A stretch of DNA of 64,000 nt from Tenrec ecaudatus (GCF_050624435.1 NC_134531.1:258926812-258990811); one strand, 5' to 3'; positions 1 to 11,762 are shown, numbered from the stretch's first letter. Notes: generated from the sequence alone by a model not told the origin. Numbers and translations: made by a program.

Positions 1-254
1 TTTGAGGAAACATCTCTGCCCCAATCATATTTTGGGTGTCTCTCTTTTGGCTCTATATCAGACAATGCTTTGCTGCTGTTCATATGGCTTTCAGGGCCCA
101 GTGCCACAGAAATAGACCACGTCTTCCTTTTTCCTAGTCCAGTCTTAATCTTGAAGCTCTGCTGACCTGTACACTTTGGATGGCCTGCTGGATTTTTAAA
201 TGCTGTTGGCATAGGCACCACAGTATGACACACTGACAAATGAGTGGAGTTTCT
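1..254. other. Unassigned non-coding DNA
   Basis: No repeat family or coding frame is recognised in these bases. The stretch leads into a plus-strand L1 3' end. Confidence 0.4.
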
Positions 255-530
255 CTGATTTGTGTTAGATAAAATATAAACAGAAAAGTGGATGAAGGGA
301 GACATCAGTCAGTATAAGACATGAAAAAATATATATAAATTACCAAGAGTTCTTGAGGGAGGGAGGGCAGGAGAGAGGGGGGAAAGGAGCTGATACCAAC
401 AGCTCAATTAGAAGGAAAATGTATTAAAAATGATCATGACAACATATGTACAAATGTGTTTGACACAATGGATGTATATATGTATTATGATAAAAGCTGT
501 ATGAGCTCAAGATAAAATTGATTTTTTAAA
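255..530 (+). mobile_element. L1 3' UTR tail
   Basis: This matches the terminal 3' UTR of the young L1 family seen elsewhere in the window: a stretch about adding to a plain ATAAAA-type signal follows the shared text about a purine-rich G/A block, a 'tgtacaaatgtg' motif and 'acacaatggatg'. It is a 5'-truncated dead copy ending in a short A-rich tail near 530. The 5' edge is approximate. Confidence 0.75.
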
Positions 531-839
531 GACTAGAAATTGCATATATATATATATAAACTCTTAGAAAACACGTAAGTCACTTTTCATCTATGATTTC
601 ATATTGCTCTCTACATTTCGGTATGGTGGAAGGCACAAAGAAAGTTTCTAACCCAGACAGCTTTCTGATCTAATTCTCATGAGACTTAAGCTTATTATTT
701 ACAGGATTCAATGACAGTGGGTTTTGGGTTTACTGTACCAAAGTTTGGAAGCTTGGAACTCATCTAGAATTTAGGGCTTTATTTCTATATATTTCATAAG
801 CTTATTGAATTTCATGATGGATTGTTTTGTTCTATTTTC

Positions 840-985
840 CAAAACCATTTTATTTAGAGTTGATACAGAGATCATATTGCTCCATAGTTCAATCACACCC
901 AGCAGCATTGTACAATTGCTACTACAATCATTTTCAAAACCTTCTCTCTCTTCTTGAATTCTGTCATCAGCTCCCTGATTTTGAG
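840..985 (-). mobile_element. Old L1 3' tail
   Basis: Read on the minus strand, this ends in the 'aaaatggtttt' tail and carries the older form of the L1 terminal sequence, also seen at 45100-45250 and 45825-45985. It is diverged and truncated. A 95-codon frame over it has no recognisable product. Confidence 0.6.
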
Positions 986-1060
986 CAAAAAATCTGAAAC
1001 AGAATAAACTGTGGAGCTGTTTAAAAATGCACATCACTAAAATTAAAATTTTTGACATGC

Positions 1061-2925
1061 TTTCCTTTTATAAGTCTATCATTAAGTGAAATTATTTAAA
1101 TTAAAAGGTGCCTTTTGTTCAGTGTGCTATAATAAGTAAAATATTTGCATTTACAGATCATTTTCTTTTACAACAGACCACTTATAAGCTCTAAAAATTC
1201 ATATGTGATAAAATTTCAAACTTAATAAGATCATTCCAACTTGCCATGTTGCATCATAGTATATCATGTACATTTATGATATAACATGAAAAGGGTATGC
1301 TTTTCTATTATAGTTATACTTAGCAGAATTCTACAGTAAGTAATTTTAATAATGGAACTTAAAGTATAGTATAATTATAGGACTTGGTATTTTCTTTCTA
1401 TCATCCAAGAATTGATGATAAATATTATGAGGTTATTTAATATTTTGTGCATTTATTCTATTAGTTTAATACAGCATTTCACAATAATTGAAAATAATCA
1501 ATACATCTTATTTTTCATGAATTCATCTATTTTTAATAAGCAGAAACATCAACTGATTTTGTTCAGGCCTATGCTTTCAAGATTGTATGTTCACTTGTAA
1601 ATGGGGTTGTTTTAGGGGGTGAACAAGAGATACCAATCTCGAACATTGTTTAAGGAGAATATTTGTTGTCTTAAATGGGACAAAGACCTGACAAAGACAA
1701 AGACAGAGACACATCATGTGGATGAGGAAGACCATTAGGATGAGGCAAAAATGGTGTCCAAGGATTTGCAGTCAAGGAGTTAATTAAAAATTATGGGGGG
1801 AAAAGGAAACTGTCAAGTTCATGATTAATACATCACAGTTATAAGCGGGACTATAGAATCCAGATCTGAACTATGATTGGTAAACCTACATTTTGATAGC
1901 TATTAGAGCTTACAAGATTAGTCCAGGGCCTTCCGATCAAGGTAGTCAGAGCACACTTTATAGGACATGACTCATTGACTATGGGACCCCAGCTCTGTCC
2001 ATCAAGGCTACAGCCAGGCAAGCCCCTGGGGGAGACTGCTTTTCCCTGAGCTAACAGGAGAGTAGTGGAGAGAATCCACTTTCCAATATACTCTGTCGGA
2101 AGGCTGAAGTGATTCAGTGTAGGTTTAATCTATGTGTGGACCCTGCAGGAAGAGGTTCTTCAGGATATCACAGGATTCAACATCTGATGAGGGTTTTAAT
2201 AAGACCCTGAATGTTAACTGAGATTTCAGGAACATAAGGCTGGTTGGTTTCATGATCAGTCCACTGGCTAAGTTAATTCCACCCCACCTGCCCTAACATC
2301 TCCCATCCTCCGACATCTGTCAAGCTCTCCCGTATGGATTCACTATCCTTCAATACGACTTTTTGACCTGAGATTGATTCCATTATACTAGTGTTATCTG
2401 TATGCAGTTTTCTTCCATCTTTTAGCTCCTTCGGTGGGTTAACAGAGGGGAATCTAACTCTAGTCCTCCATTGCAGTGGGAAATTTCTACCATAAAACGT
2501 TCACAGCACCTAAGTAATTTTTCCTCCTCATCTTTTATGTTTCATTTTTGGAGATGAGGTGGAAGTGGGGAAAAATTGGAAGGGAAAATTTTATAAAATG
2601 TGTTTCACACTGATGCACAAAATAATGTGAAGCTTACTTCCTTGTTATAGTATGAATTTCTTAAGATTAGTAACATAGTTCTATTCATTGTGGTGCCCTT
2701 CATTCCCCATAGCCTGGCATACTGAACTAAATATTCACTGAATGTATCTTCTGACTATATCAATTTAGATTATATCACCAACATATATTTATTATGCATA
2801 AATATGAATACTGTTGTACTTAAAATAATATAAAAGAGATGCTTTAATAGCTTTTCTGAGCCAAAAATATAGAGAAATTTGATTCCGGTATTATCCAATA
2901 AATATGGTACAAAGGTTTCTTTAAA
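1061..2925. other. Unassigned non-coding DNA
   Basis: The first 500 bases are AT-rich. Positions 1620-2510 are less AT-rich and look like ancient repeat, but I cannot name a family. There is no coding frame of note and no splice-like structure that I can support. Confidence 0.4.
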
Positions 2926-2929
2926 GTGT

Positions 2930-3435
2930 TAAAAAGACAAAAATGTCATCCAGAGGATTAAGGTGCATCTTACCCACGCCATTACATTTCTAGTCATCTC
3001 ATATGAATGCAGGAGCAAGACTGTGTATAAGAAAGAACAAAGAGGAACTGATACATTTGAATGGCGTATCGATGAAGAGCATTGAACAGACCATGAAGTC
3101 TGAGAAAACCCAACTTTTTTTAGTCCATATTGTCTTGGAAGAACAACCAGAATCCTTCTTAGAAACAAGGATGGTGTGCATTTATAACAAACGTGTATTT
3201 TAAACATGTTTCAAGAGGGACTGGTTCTTCAAGAAGGACATCAGCCATGGTAAAGCAGAGGGTCAGCATACTTGAGGAAGGCCCTCAATGATGGATGCAC
3301 ACAATGGCTGCAACAATGGGTTCTGCCAATGGAAAGAGAGTGGCACAGGACGGGGCTCTATTTAGTTTGTTTGTGGTACAGTGGGTCACAATGAGTTGAA
3401 TCCTCCTCAATGGCACCTAACAATAACATTATACT
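2930..3435 (+). mobile_element. RTE/BovB-like LINE, 3' end
   Basis: This is the 3' end of the RTE family seen in fuller form at 21850-23690 and 61240-63015. Shared landmarks are 'gaatccttcttagaaacaaggatg', a 'gaaggacatca' block and the terminal 'ggcacctaacaataac'. The frame is destroyed by stops and small deletions. The copy runs directly into a TATC array. Confidence 0.75.
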
Positions 3436-3436
3436 A

Positions 3437-3444
3437 TATCTCTA

Positions 3445-3492
<48 letters not shown>

Positions 3493-3512
3493 ATCTATCT
3501 ATCATCTATCTA
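3437..3512 (+). repeat. (TATC)n microsatellite
   Basis: A run of tetranucleotide repeats with a few interruptions directly follows the RTE 3' end. RTE/BovB elements commonly end in short tandem repeats, so the array may have grown from the element's own tail. Confidence 0.95.
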
Positions 3513-3903
3513 CATCTATATATTTGCTTAATCTGAAAACATTTGTGAATAATAAATTATTAAGGACATAAATGTGCCACAGAAAATCAGATTAAACTAG
3601 GCCTTATTAATTTCTTTTCCAGGATTAAAGGTATGGTCTTTAGCTAAGATCACCAATCAAGAGGCCACAGGAGTGTGAGTATACCATAACTCAAAATTAT
3701 TATGTTAATACGAAAGTAGTTCTCATTAAAAATTTTGTTCAGGCTTCTGTGCCATGATATGGAGCATTCAGAAAAAAATAATGATTCTTCTTGTGAGTTC
3801 CAAGCATCCTCACTTCAATAAGGTAAATCAAAAAGAAAACAAAACCCTCTGCTATCAAATGTGATTATATCACTAAAAACCGATTATATAACTAAAAAAA
3901 AAC
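3513..3903. other. Unassigned AT-rich DNA
   Basis: Nothing recognised between the TATC array and the next SINE. Confidence 0.4.
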
Positions 3904-4130
3904 AACCAGCACAAACGTTACTGCCATCGAATCGATGCCGACTCATAGCGACCCTATAAGACAGGGTAGAACTGTCCCGGTGAGTTTCTGAGACCCGCAC
4001 TGTTTATGAGTAGAACATCCTGTCTTTCTCCTGCGGAGCTCCCCAGAATGCCTGCTGATTACCAATTTTGGACCCCGCGCATCGGAGCTCACTGTTTAAC
4101 CATCCGCCTCGAAGGCTCCTTACTAATGAC
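3904..4130 (-). mobile_element. AfroSINE-type SINE
   Basis: Reads as the reverse complement of the afrotherian tRNA-derived SINE: 'actgccatcgaatcgatgcc', then 'gactcatagcgaccctat', and a tRNA-like head at the right end ('ctgtttaaccatccgcc'). This is one of the better-preserved copies in the window. The A-rich tail lies at its left edge. Confidence 0.85.
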
Positions 4131-4693
4131 CACATAGGAGAGTGAAGCTGCTTCAAACGTGTTTCCGACGCGATTAATCTTTGTGGAAATAGCTAGCATC
4201 ATCATTCTCCCACAGTAGCTGGTGGGTCCAAACCTTTGATCTTTCCATTGGCAGCTCTACACTCACATTCAGTGGATGCTGGATGGCACTGAGCACGCTA
4301 TATACACTACGTTTTCTCCTATACATACACATCTGAAATTAAACTTTTGTTGTAAGTGAGGCACAATAAAAATTAACAAAAATAAATAGCAGGTGGATAA
4401 TATATACGGCATGGATACAAAAGTGGTGTGAGATGTCATGAACCACACCTTCACTTGGAAATTTATGAACTGTTTGCTTCTGGAAACTTTCATTGACTAT
4501 TTTGTTCAGTCACTGGCAAAGGGTAAGTGAAATTGCAGTGAGTGTGAAACCTACTTTTTCTGCTTCCCGGTCTTTGTGAAATTTCAGTTTCTCAGCATGA
4601 TACTTGACTCTTCATATCTGGGGAAGAAAGACTATTAATTCATAAATGTCCATCAAATAATGTAATAGACTATAAAGTATATATCTATATTAT

Positions 4694-4885
4694 ACAGTTC
4701 ACTGCCGTTGGGTCCATTTCAATCCATGGCAACTGTAGAAGACTGGTTTGAACTGCCCCCTGTGGGATTCGGAGGTTGTAAAATCTGAGGGAGCACAAAG
4801 CTTCTTCGTTCTCCAGAGGAATGGATGCTGGTTCAAACTGCTGTCTTTGAAGCTAACAGCCACTACACCAAAAAGGCTCCTTATA
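4694..4885 (-). mobile_element. AfroSINE-type SINE, diverged
   Basis: Carries 'cactgccgttgggtccattt' at its tail end and a tRNA-like head ('agctaacagccactacacca') at the right. A 71-codon frame across it is fortuitous. Confidence 0.75.
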
Positions 4886-4889
4886 ATAG

Positions 4890-5210
4890 ACTATGGATAC
4901 AAGCAATTATTTAAAGTGTGGGCTAAAATATTAATCGTGATCTTTAATCACTATACTTGCTAGTTTATTGTCAAGTACCTACCTATGTAACTAAATTGAC
5001 ACATAAGCTTTTATTACAGATTATAGAAGTAGTATTTTCTTCTTACAAAATATATAATCTATGACTGAAATATATACTAGACATTAACAGCTTAAATTCA
5101 GGGTGAAAATATTTATACTAGAAAATGCTTTTACCTTAAAGTCTGAATTTGAATCTTTGCTCTGTAGGCAATGTGGGATACTTAAAATAAGTAATATTTT
5201 CAAAAAGAAC
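4890..5210. other. Unassigned AT-rich DNA
   Basis: Nothing recognised. Confidence 0.4.
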
Positions 5211-5217
5211 AAAAAAT

Positions 5218-5872
5218 CATATCATTGTGAATGAGAGGGGAGTGCGGAGTGGGAACTCAAAGCCCATATGTAGGTAACTGGACATCCCCTTACAGAAGGG
5301 TTACGGGGAGTAGAAAAGCCAGTCAGGGTTCAGTACAGTACCATTGAAACATACAACTTTCCTCTAGTTCCTAAATGCTTCCTCCCCACCCCCAACCCCC
5401 ACTATCATGATCCCAATTCTATTTTAAAAATCTGGCTAGACCAGAGGATTTACCCTGGTACAGATAGAAACTGGAAACACGGGGAATCCAGGATGGATGA
5501 TCCCTCCAGGACCAGTGGTGTGAGTGGCAATACTGGGAGGGTCGAGGGAGGGTAGGTTGGAAAGGGAGAACCGATTACATGGGTCTACATATAACCTCCT
5601 TCCTGGAGGACAGACAACAGAAAGTGGGTGAAGGGAGACATTGGACAGTGTAAGATATGACAAAATAGTAATTTATATATTGTCAAGGGTTCATGAAGGA
5701 GGGGTGAGCGGGGAGAGAGGGGGGGAAATGAGGAGCTGATGCCAGGGGCTTACGTGGAAAGCAAATGTTTTGAGAATGATGAGGGCAATGAATGTACAAA
5801 TGTGCTTTACACAACTGATGTATGTATGCATTGTGATAAGAGTTGTGTGAGCCCAATAAAATGATTTTTTTA
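5218..5872 (+). mobile_element. L1 3' UTR, 5'-truncated
   Basis: About 655 bases of the young L1 3' UTR, from the 'gtgaatgagaggggagtg' block to the 'gagcccaataaaatgattt' end with a poly(A) signal and A-rich tail. An A-rich 'aaaaatca' motif flanks both sides (near 5211-5219 and 5872-5879) and is a possible short target-site duplication. Frames on either strand are non-coding. Confidence 0.85.
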
Positions 5873-5929
5873 AAAATCACTTGGAAAAAGAAGAAGTAAT
5901 AATGTTTTGTTTAAATTTAGAAAAATAAC

Positions 5930-6420
5930 TTTGTGTTATGTGGATGGTATTTTGGAGGGAGAAATTGTTGCTGGCAGCAAAACGATTTTGGGAGGACAAA
6001 CTTCCAAATTAATGACAATATTTTTACGGACCCTAAAGGAGGAGTATGCCTAGAAATATGTACCAAACAATCTACCTTAGCCCAAGTTTCTATAGAAATG
6101 CTGGGAACCCAAGCCAAGTTCCATAGAACACTAGGGCATTGAATGCAGAAGCTTCAAGGCACACAACAAGCTCCAAAGGCCGTACCAGAGGGATCAGATG
6201 CAGAAACTCCCATAGGTGAACTAGTCTGGACCTCAGACACAACTGTTACCTAAAGATTTAAGAGTGAAATTCCATAGTGTGCGTACAAACAGAAGACGTG
6301 TATACCAAGAGTACTGACTGTTGGTAAGTGAGCCAAAATTGCCTTAGTATTTCAATGCTGTACTTCCTGTATTAAGATGTGTATTATTATGTCAGGCCTG
6401 TGATTAACTATGTCAATAAA
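5930..6420 (+). mobile_element. Older L1 3' UTR
   Basis: Homologous, in the opposite orientation, to 47413-47720: both share 'agggcattgaat' followed by 'cacacaac(a)agctccaaaggc'. The overlapping 69-codon frame (5933-6142) is therefore repeat-derived and not a gene. A late 'caataaat' occurs near 6412, but no poly(A) tail follows. Confidence 0.6.
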
Positions 6421-6539
6421 TATTTTGTGAATTTTGCCTAACAATCAACGTCAGTCATTTGTGTAAATAGGGTCCAGCCACATACGAATTTATTCTGTTC
6501 AATTGAATAAGTCAGATATTGCGATATGTAATTAGCCTA

Positions 6540-7600
6540 CACTTGTTAAATTTCCCTCTCTTAACAGTATTCTAAAAATTAGTACTATGGGCTAATCAAT
6601 GACACCATTAACAGAAGATCCTTATGCTCCAGGGAGATGATCAATAAGATTCTCTATCATAAATTAACAAGGAGATCTCTAAGAGAGCCAGAGGGATACA
6701 AAAAGCATAGATCCAGGCATGGATTTGGGGCTCACACCTAATGTAACTCTAATCTAAGAATGATTAGTTCTTAGGACATGGCCCTGACTTGATACTTGCC
6801 CGGAGAGAGGGAATGCAGAAGGTATGGATGCTCTAGCGAAGTGTGGTGAAGAAATTTGATGACACCTGGCTTGCAGATAGGATGGCATGTGGTGTCTTCA
6901 GGCTTGTTTCCAAACAAGCAGCCATCTAAGAGAGAGATCAACTAAGGCCACATGGAAGCAACACACCAACATCCATGACACAAAGATTGTAAATTATATA
7001 ATCAAAGAGAAGGAGGGCATAGTATCCAACTTAAATTGTAAGCTTCTGGTTTGCAGAAGGCTATGGGTGACAGTGGAAGCCCAAAACATACTTGTGAGGT
7101 CTACACAGGAAATAAGCCTCTGATAATTCCCCTCGAATGATAATTAAGGGATGGAAATAGACTGGTTACTAAACACAGAGTATTTAAGAAATGACTGTAG
7201 TAGATTGAAATGATAAATCTGGCTTGAACAATTAAAACCTTGTCACTTGATAACCCTCTGATACACTTGGGCTTGATATGGTTTTCAATATTTTTTGTAT
7301 TTTTCTTCATATTGGGTTTATCTCTGATTTATTTTGTCTGTGAGAGCAGCCTTCTTGGATCTTTTAAATGTGTTTTGTTTATTTGTTTGTGTGTTTGTTT
7401 GTTTTTGGTACGTGAAACCAGGATTGATGAACCTATAGAGGCAACCATTAGTCTAAGGGTTCCTGGGAGGGGTGGGGTAAAGGAGAAATGTTTTTGAACC
7501 TGATTGGGGAACAATGGTACAATGCTGCTTGAGGTGATTAAACTATGGAAGGGTATGCTGCCTGCATGAGCTCCTAATAAAATGATTTGGAAAAAATTAA
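6540..7600 (+). mobile_element. Older L1 3' UTR
   Basis: Aligns by eye with 26797-27740: 'ggatttggggctcac', 'atacttgccc', 'caaacaagcagccatctaag', 'tttgcagaaggctatggg', and an end with 'gattaaactatgg' and 'cctaataaaatgattt' plus an A-rich tail. It carries the conserved 'gccatcta' segment discussed in the findings. The left edge is approximate. Confidence 0.75.
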
Positions 7601-7604
7601 AATG

Positions 7605-8145
7605 TGCAAAAACTGTGAGAAGTGAACAAAACATGATATATAAATTGTGAAGGGGTACTTAAGAACTCTTAAGAAAAGTGACAAATAAAAAACAAACTGG
7701 GATAAATTCTGGAGTTTCTCATTTTGACAACTGCATGGGCCCAGTTTCTTTACCACTATAGACTGTATCTCAAATTTGCAAAAGACAACCGAAAGTATGA
7801 ATGAAATATTTATCAGTTGTTATCTTTATATGATGGAGAGGATTCCAGAGAGAATCAGATAATATTTTCTGAATTATTGAATTTGTTCAGTGCTGACTTT
7901 AGAATAATGAGTTTTTTAATCATTGAAAATCAAATAGAATTGAAAAGGATAAACAATGTCAAATAATTCTCAAAAGAGTGTAAAAAAAGCCAGTTGTTCA
8001 CATAACTGGACAGAAAACATTTCTCTATCAAGTGGCTTTTAGGGCACAGATCTTGATGTGTATACTTAATAGAACCTATTCTACATTCAAAGCAACCTGC
8101 AAACGCATCTATATTTCTTATTCAAAGAAACAATATTAGTACTTC
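7605..8145. other. Unassigned AT-rich DNA
   Basis: No recognised repeat or gene. Confidence 0.4.
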
Positions 8146-8155
8146 TGATATCCTT

Positions 8156-8333
8156 TTTTTATTAGTTCAAGGATCGTTTGTTGGCCTTTAGGAGTGTTTT
8201 CCAGTCCAGTCTGTTGGGGCACCACAGGCAAAGCAATGGGTGAGTGCAGCAGAACAGCAGGGGAATGGAGCGGCAAGGTCCCCAGGGAATGCTGAAAGTG
8301 GACTTTGGGGCTAGGGCGTGGTGACCCAACTTT
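8156..8333 (-). mobile_element. Twin-primed L1 3' UTR insertion
   Basis: Two adjacent pieces of the same L1 3' UTR region lie in opposite orientation: about 65 bases on the minus strand (8158-8223) and about 110 bases on the plus strand (8225-8333). Both map to the contiguous segment seen at 28690-28855. Read on the minus strand, the insert ends in an A-rich tail. 'tgatatcctt' at 8146-8155 and 'tgatattctt' at 8334-8343 (9 of 10 identical) fit a target-site duplication. Confidence 0.7.
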
Positions 8334-8359
8334 TGATATTCTTGTAGGTAAAAAATAAA

Positions 8360-8830
8360 GAAAAAATATAATCATATGCTAGGGAATCAAAATATTTAGT
8401 ATGCTAAAAGGGATCTAAATATAAAATAAAAATAATAAAATGTCTAGAACATTTGAAATAACATGAAAATATCATATGATCTCATACACTTTTGTCTTGT
8501 TTTTAAAATTACATAGTTAGTTCCTTACTCTGTCTACTAGGAAGCTTAGAATGTGTTCTCCAAAAACTATTTCCTACTAAAGGCAACAAGGGCTTTGGAG
8601 CAATAACTGATTCCAGGTCCATGGATAGAAATGTAGAAAAGAAATGGTAGATCTAGTTTGGGATTGGTGAGAACATGAGTCTTTGAAATTTTGGTTTTGA
8701 ATTATTATTGAATATAAAATGATGAGAAGATTTCAGAAGTTCAGATTTAGAGTTCTAACTATGTAATTTAATAATTAATCTCATAATATACATATGTAGA
8801 ATTTAACAATTGAATCCTATGATATTTTAG
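8360..8830. other. Unassigned AT-rich DNA
   Basis: Nothing recognised. Confidence 0.4.
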
Positions 8831-8834
8831 GAGA

Positions 8835-9005
8835 CTAGGATCCTTGGTGATGCTATAGGTCAGCTGTTGGGCTACTAACTATGGGCTAGTGGGTCAAATC
8901 CACCAGCCAACAGGAGAAAAATGAGACTTTCTTCTTCGCTAATGATTTATAGCTTTGGCAACCCTGTATTGGGTTGTCATGAATTGGAAATGACTGAAAG
9001 GAAAT
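8835..9005 (+). mobile_element. AfroSINE-type SINE, diverged
   Basis: A tRNA-like head ('cagctgttgggctactaact') is followed by a body ending 'ttgtcatgaattggaaatga'. It is diverged but has the family order and length. Confidence 0.7.
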
Positions 9006-9181
9006 AAGTAATTCATGAAAGTGTTTGATTCTATTATTGAAAGTGACTGTTCAAGAGGACATAGGAGATGGAACTCTTGTTCAAAGTAATAAGGTCAATG
9101 TCAATTGTAAGCATCATTTCCTTGAATGAGTAATTTATATGTTGTAAGTATAAAAGATTACTAAGTACGCTGCATGAAAAA

Positions 9182-9672
9182 GTGGCCCAAATGCCCACAG
9201 TCTCCATTCCTGTCACCTTACCTTCTTTTTCCCAGTCGGTACCTATGGCCTCCTGGGGAGTTCCTTACCATATGGATGGCTCTGCACGATACACTGGTGC
9301 CACTCGTAAGTGGACAGCAGCAGCACTACAGCCTCTTCCTGGGATCTTCCTAAAGGACAGTGGTGAAGGGAAATCTTCCCAATGGGCAAAACTTCGAGCA
9401 GTGTACCTGGCCGTTCAGTTTGCATATGAGGAAAAATGGCCAGATGTGAGATTATATACTGATTCATGGGCTGTGGCTAATGGCTTGGCTGGATGGTCAG
9501 GGAATTGGAAGGACCATGATTGGAAAATTGGTGACAAGGAGGTGAGGGGAAGAGATATGTGGATAGACCTCTCTGAATGGGCCAAGAAAGTAAAGGTAAT
9601 TGTATCTCATGTGACCGCTCACCAAAGGATTACCTCTGAAGAGGCGGACTTAATAATCAAGTGGATAAGATA
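9182..9672 (+). pseudogene. ERV-L pol remnant: RNase H
   Basis: This is the first recognisable part of a 5'-truncated endogenous retrovirus. The 163-residue frame resembles a retroviral RNase H, which degrades the RNA strand of RNA/DNA hybrids during reverse transcription. Visible motifs are DGSA (Asp32), YTDSW (Asp94) and a late HVTAH...EEAD region. The helix position that is normally acidic reads WAKLRAV (Lys70), so one catalytic acid appears lost. A one-base frame loss near 9650 ends the frame, and coding continues in another frame at 9661. Upstream gag, protease and reverse transcriptase are absent. The order with integrase, dUTPase and no env identifies a class III (ERV-L) element. It is not functional. 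Confidence 0.85.
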
Positions 9673-10430
9673 ACATGCGCTGTGGAGACTGGTTCTCATC
9701 TTTCCTCTGCTACTCCTGTTATCACCCAATGGGCACATGAACAAAGTGGACATGGTAGCAGGGATGGAGGTTATGCATGGGCACAGCAACATGGACTTCC
9801 ACTCACCAAGGCTGACTTGGCCACTGCCATGCTGAGTGCCCCATTTGCCACCAGCAGAAACCAACATTAAGTCCAAGATATGGGACCATTCCTCGGGGAG
9901 ATCAACAAGCAACTTGGTGACAGGTTGATTACATAGGACCAGTTCCATCATGGAGGGGACAGTGTTTTGTTCTTACTGGAATAGACACCTACTCTGGATA
10001 TGGATTTGCCTTCCCAGCACGTGATGCTTCTGCCAAAACTACTATTCATGGACTTACAGAATGCCTCATCCACCGACATGGCATCCCACATAGCATTGCT
10101 TCAGATCAAGGAACTCACTTCACAGCAAATGCAGTGTGGCAATGTGCCCATTCCATGGAATCCATTGGTCTTATCATGTTCCTCATCATCCTGAAGCTGC
10201 TGGCTTGATAGAATGATGGAATGGGCTCCTACAGACACAATTATGGCACAAACTATGTGGCAACAACTTACGGGGCTGGGGCAATGCTCTCCAGGAAGCT
10301 GTATTCGCTCTAAACCAGCGGCCAATATATAGTACTATGTCTCCAATAACCAGAATTCATGGGTCCAGGAACCCAGGGGTGTAAGCTGGAGTGGCACCAC
10401 TCACTATTACTCCTAGTGATCCCCTTGCAG
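9661..10430 (+). pseudogene. ERV-L pol remnant: integrase
   Basis: Follows the RNase H remnant in a shifted frame. An HHCC-type zinc-finger region is recognisable near 9735-9860 (the two His in WAHEQSGH; the Cys pair falls in a different frame after a second shift). The catalytic core is split over frames at about 9900-10200, with 'GIDTYSGYG'-like and 'SDQGTHF'-like segments. An in-frame TGA lies near 9918, and the region after 10200 has further shifts before a weak C-terminal part. Integrase joins proviral DNA to host DNA; this copy cannot make it. Frame breaks are described but no restored product is given. Confidence 0.8.
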
Positions 10431-10549
10431 CATTTTTACTTCCTGTCCCAGTAACCCTGTGTTCCCCAGGCCTGTAGATCCTGGTCCTAAAGGAAGGAAC
10501 TCTCCCACCTGGAAATGCAGCACAGATTCCACTGAACTGGCAGCTGAGA

Positions 10550-10906
10550 ATGCCCCCTGGCCACTTTGGACTTCTCATGCCTTTGGATACACAGGTCAGG
10601 ATGGGTGTCACTGTACTTAGTGGTGTGATTGATCCTGATTTCCAAGGAAAAATTGGACTGATGTTACATAATGGAGATAAAGAAGAATATGTCTGGAATC
10701 CAGGAGATCCCATAGGCCGACTCTTAGTGTTACCATGCCCTGTTATTAAAGTAAATGGTAAATTACAGCAACCCAATCCTGACAGGGCTTATAATGACCG
10801 GGTCACCCCACCAGGCAAAAAACCACAGCCAGCTGAGGTGCTCGCTGAGGACAAAGGTAATACAGAATCGGTAGTAGAAGAAAGTAGTTCTACCTATCAG
10901 TTATGA
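10550..10906 (+). pseudogene. ERV-L dUTPase domain remnant
   Basis: A 118-residue open frame lies downstream of the integrase remnant. GVIDPDFQGKIG (residues 25-36) and GDPIGRLLVL (52-61) match dUTPase motifs, and PPGHFG (2-7) fits the preceding motif with its Arg-Ser segment lost. The C-terminal glycine-rich motif is not visible. A dUTPase located after integrase is the hallmark arrangement of ERV-L; in other retroviruses that carry the domain it lies elsewhere. The enzyme hydrolyses dUTP to limit uracil incorporation. The ATG used here is internal to the original pol frame, so it is not a real start. Stop at 10904-10906. Confidence 0.85.
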
Positions 10907-11153
10907 CCACGTGGTCAACTGCAAAAGCGAGGTTTGTAATTGTCATTGTATTTTCTTTTTATGTGCTTATTGCATATCTTTCCTTTGTTCAGGTATGATA
11001 CATCAGATACAATTGGACTCACTGTGTTTTCATTTATATGTATGATAGATGATTGATGATAAGTATAAGTGTGATTTCATCAATATCTGGAAATTATGTA
11101 AGTATATATGGCTAAAGAATTGTGTACAGGTGCCAGGTTGGCAAGGGTTGGGT
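10907..11153 (+). mobile_element. ERV-L 3' internal leader to LTR, no env
   Basis: Only about 250 non-coding bases separate the dUTPase stop from the LTR, so no env is present, as expected for ERV-L. The end ('atggctaaagaattgtgta') is shared with 57575-57617, immediately before another LTR, which supports this boundary. Confidence 0.75.
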
Positions 11154-11762
11154 TGAGATAGTTAGTTTATTGTGACAGCCTGATCAATAAACACATATGG
11201 GATTAATTGAAGGGCGGAGTCATAAATGGCTCGGTGAGCCTCACCTTTCTCATCTCTCGCTCTTTGATCATTGGACCAGTGTGCAGCTGCCTTGTTTGTT
11301 CTGTGCCTCAATTTGCAATGTACACTACCTGTGGGACACCTACCTGTGAACTGTGTCGCTGTAATTTGAGGTCCCTTTAAAACTTGCCTCACCAGAGAAT
11401 TGTAATGTACATCTCTGGAGCTGGGGACTGACAGTTAGTGACCTGGCTGACGGTTGGTGACCTGCCTTGCTGTTTGCTGCCTGTGCTGGGATAGCCTAGC
11501 TCTCTCTACAGAGGACTACCTGGTGGCCTTAAAGACTTGAAGGACTGCCAGTGTCTCACAACTTTCTCAAAGGAGTGAGTTGCACTGAGCCATTTGTACT
11601 GCTTTATAATTTAACTATTCATTTCTTCTATTATATATTTATCTATCTGTATATAATTTAGCAGTTCATTTCTTGTGTTATATATCTATCTATCTTTACA
11701 AATATATATAGATAATTATCAGCAATCTAGTTTTATCTCTCTAGAGAACCTTGTATAACACA
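11154..11762 (+). mobile_element. ERV-L 3' LTR
   Basis: Begins 'tgagatagttagtttattgtg' and ends 'ttgtataacaca', giving TG...CA ends. Internal text ('aaatggctcggtgagcctcacc', 'cagctgcctt') is shared with the LTR at 56010-56500. About 610 bases, longer than the other copy because of an AT-rich, partly tandem 'tatctatc' stretch at 11620-11720. No 5' LTR partner is present. Confidence 0.8.

Noticed and set aside
1620..2510. Possible old LTR or exon cluster because GC rises
   Set aside because: No TG...CA ends, duplication, coding frame or shared text with other repeats in the window could be found.
3437..3512. Possible CRISPR-like or satellite array
   Set aside because: Simple tetranucleotide repeat without spacers.
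5933..6142. 69-codon cysteine-containing open frame that looks like a small secreted protein
   Set aside because: The DNA is homologous to the older L1 3' UTR at 47413-47720 in the opposite orientation, with no codon pattern in common.
10101..10776. Minus-strand frames opposite the retroviral pol remnant
   Set aside because: Antisense shadows; the plus strand shows integrase and dUTPase motifs.
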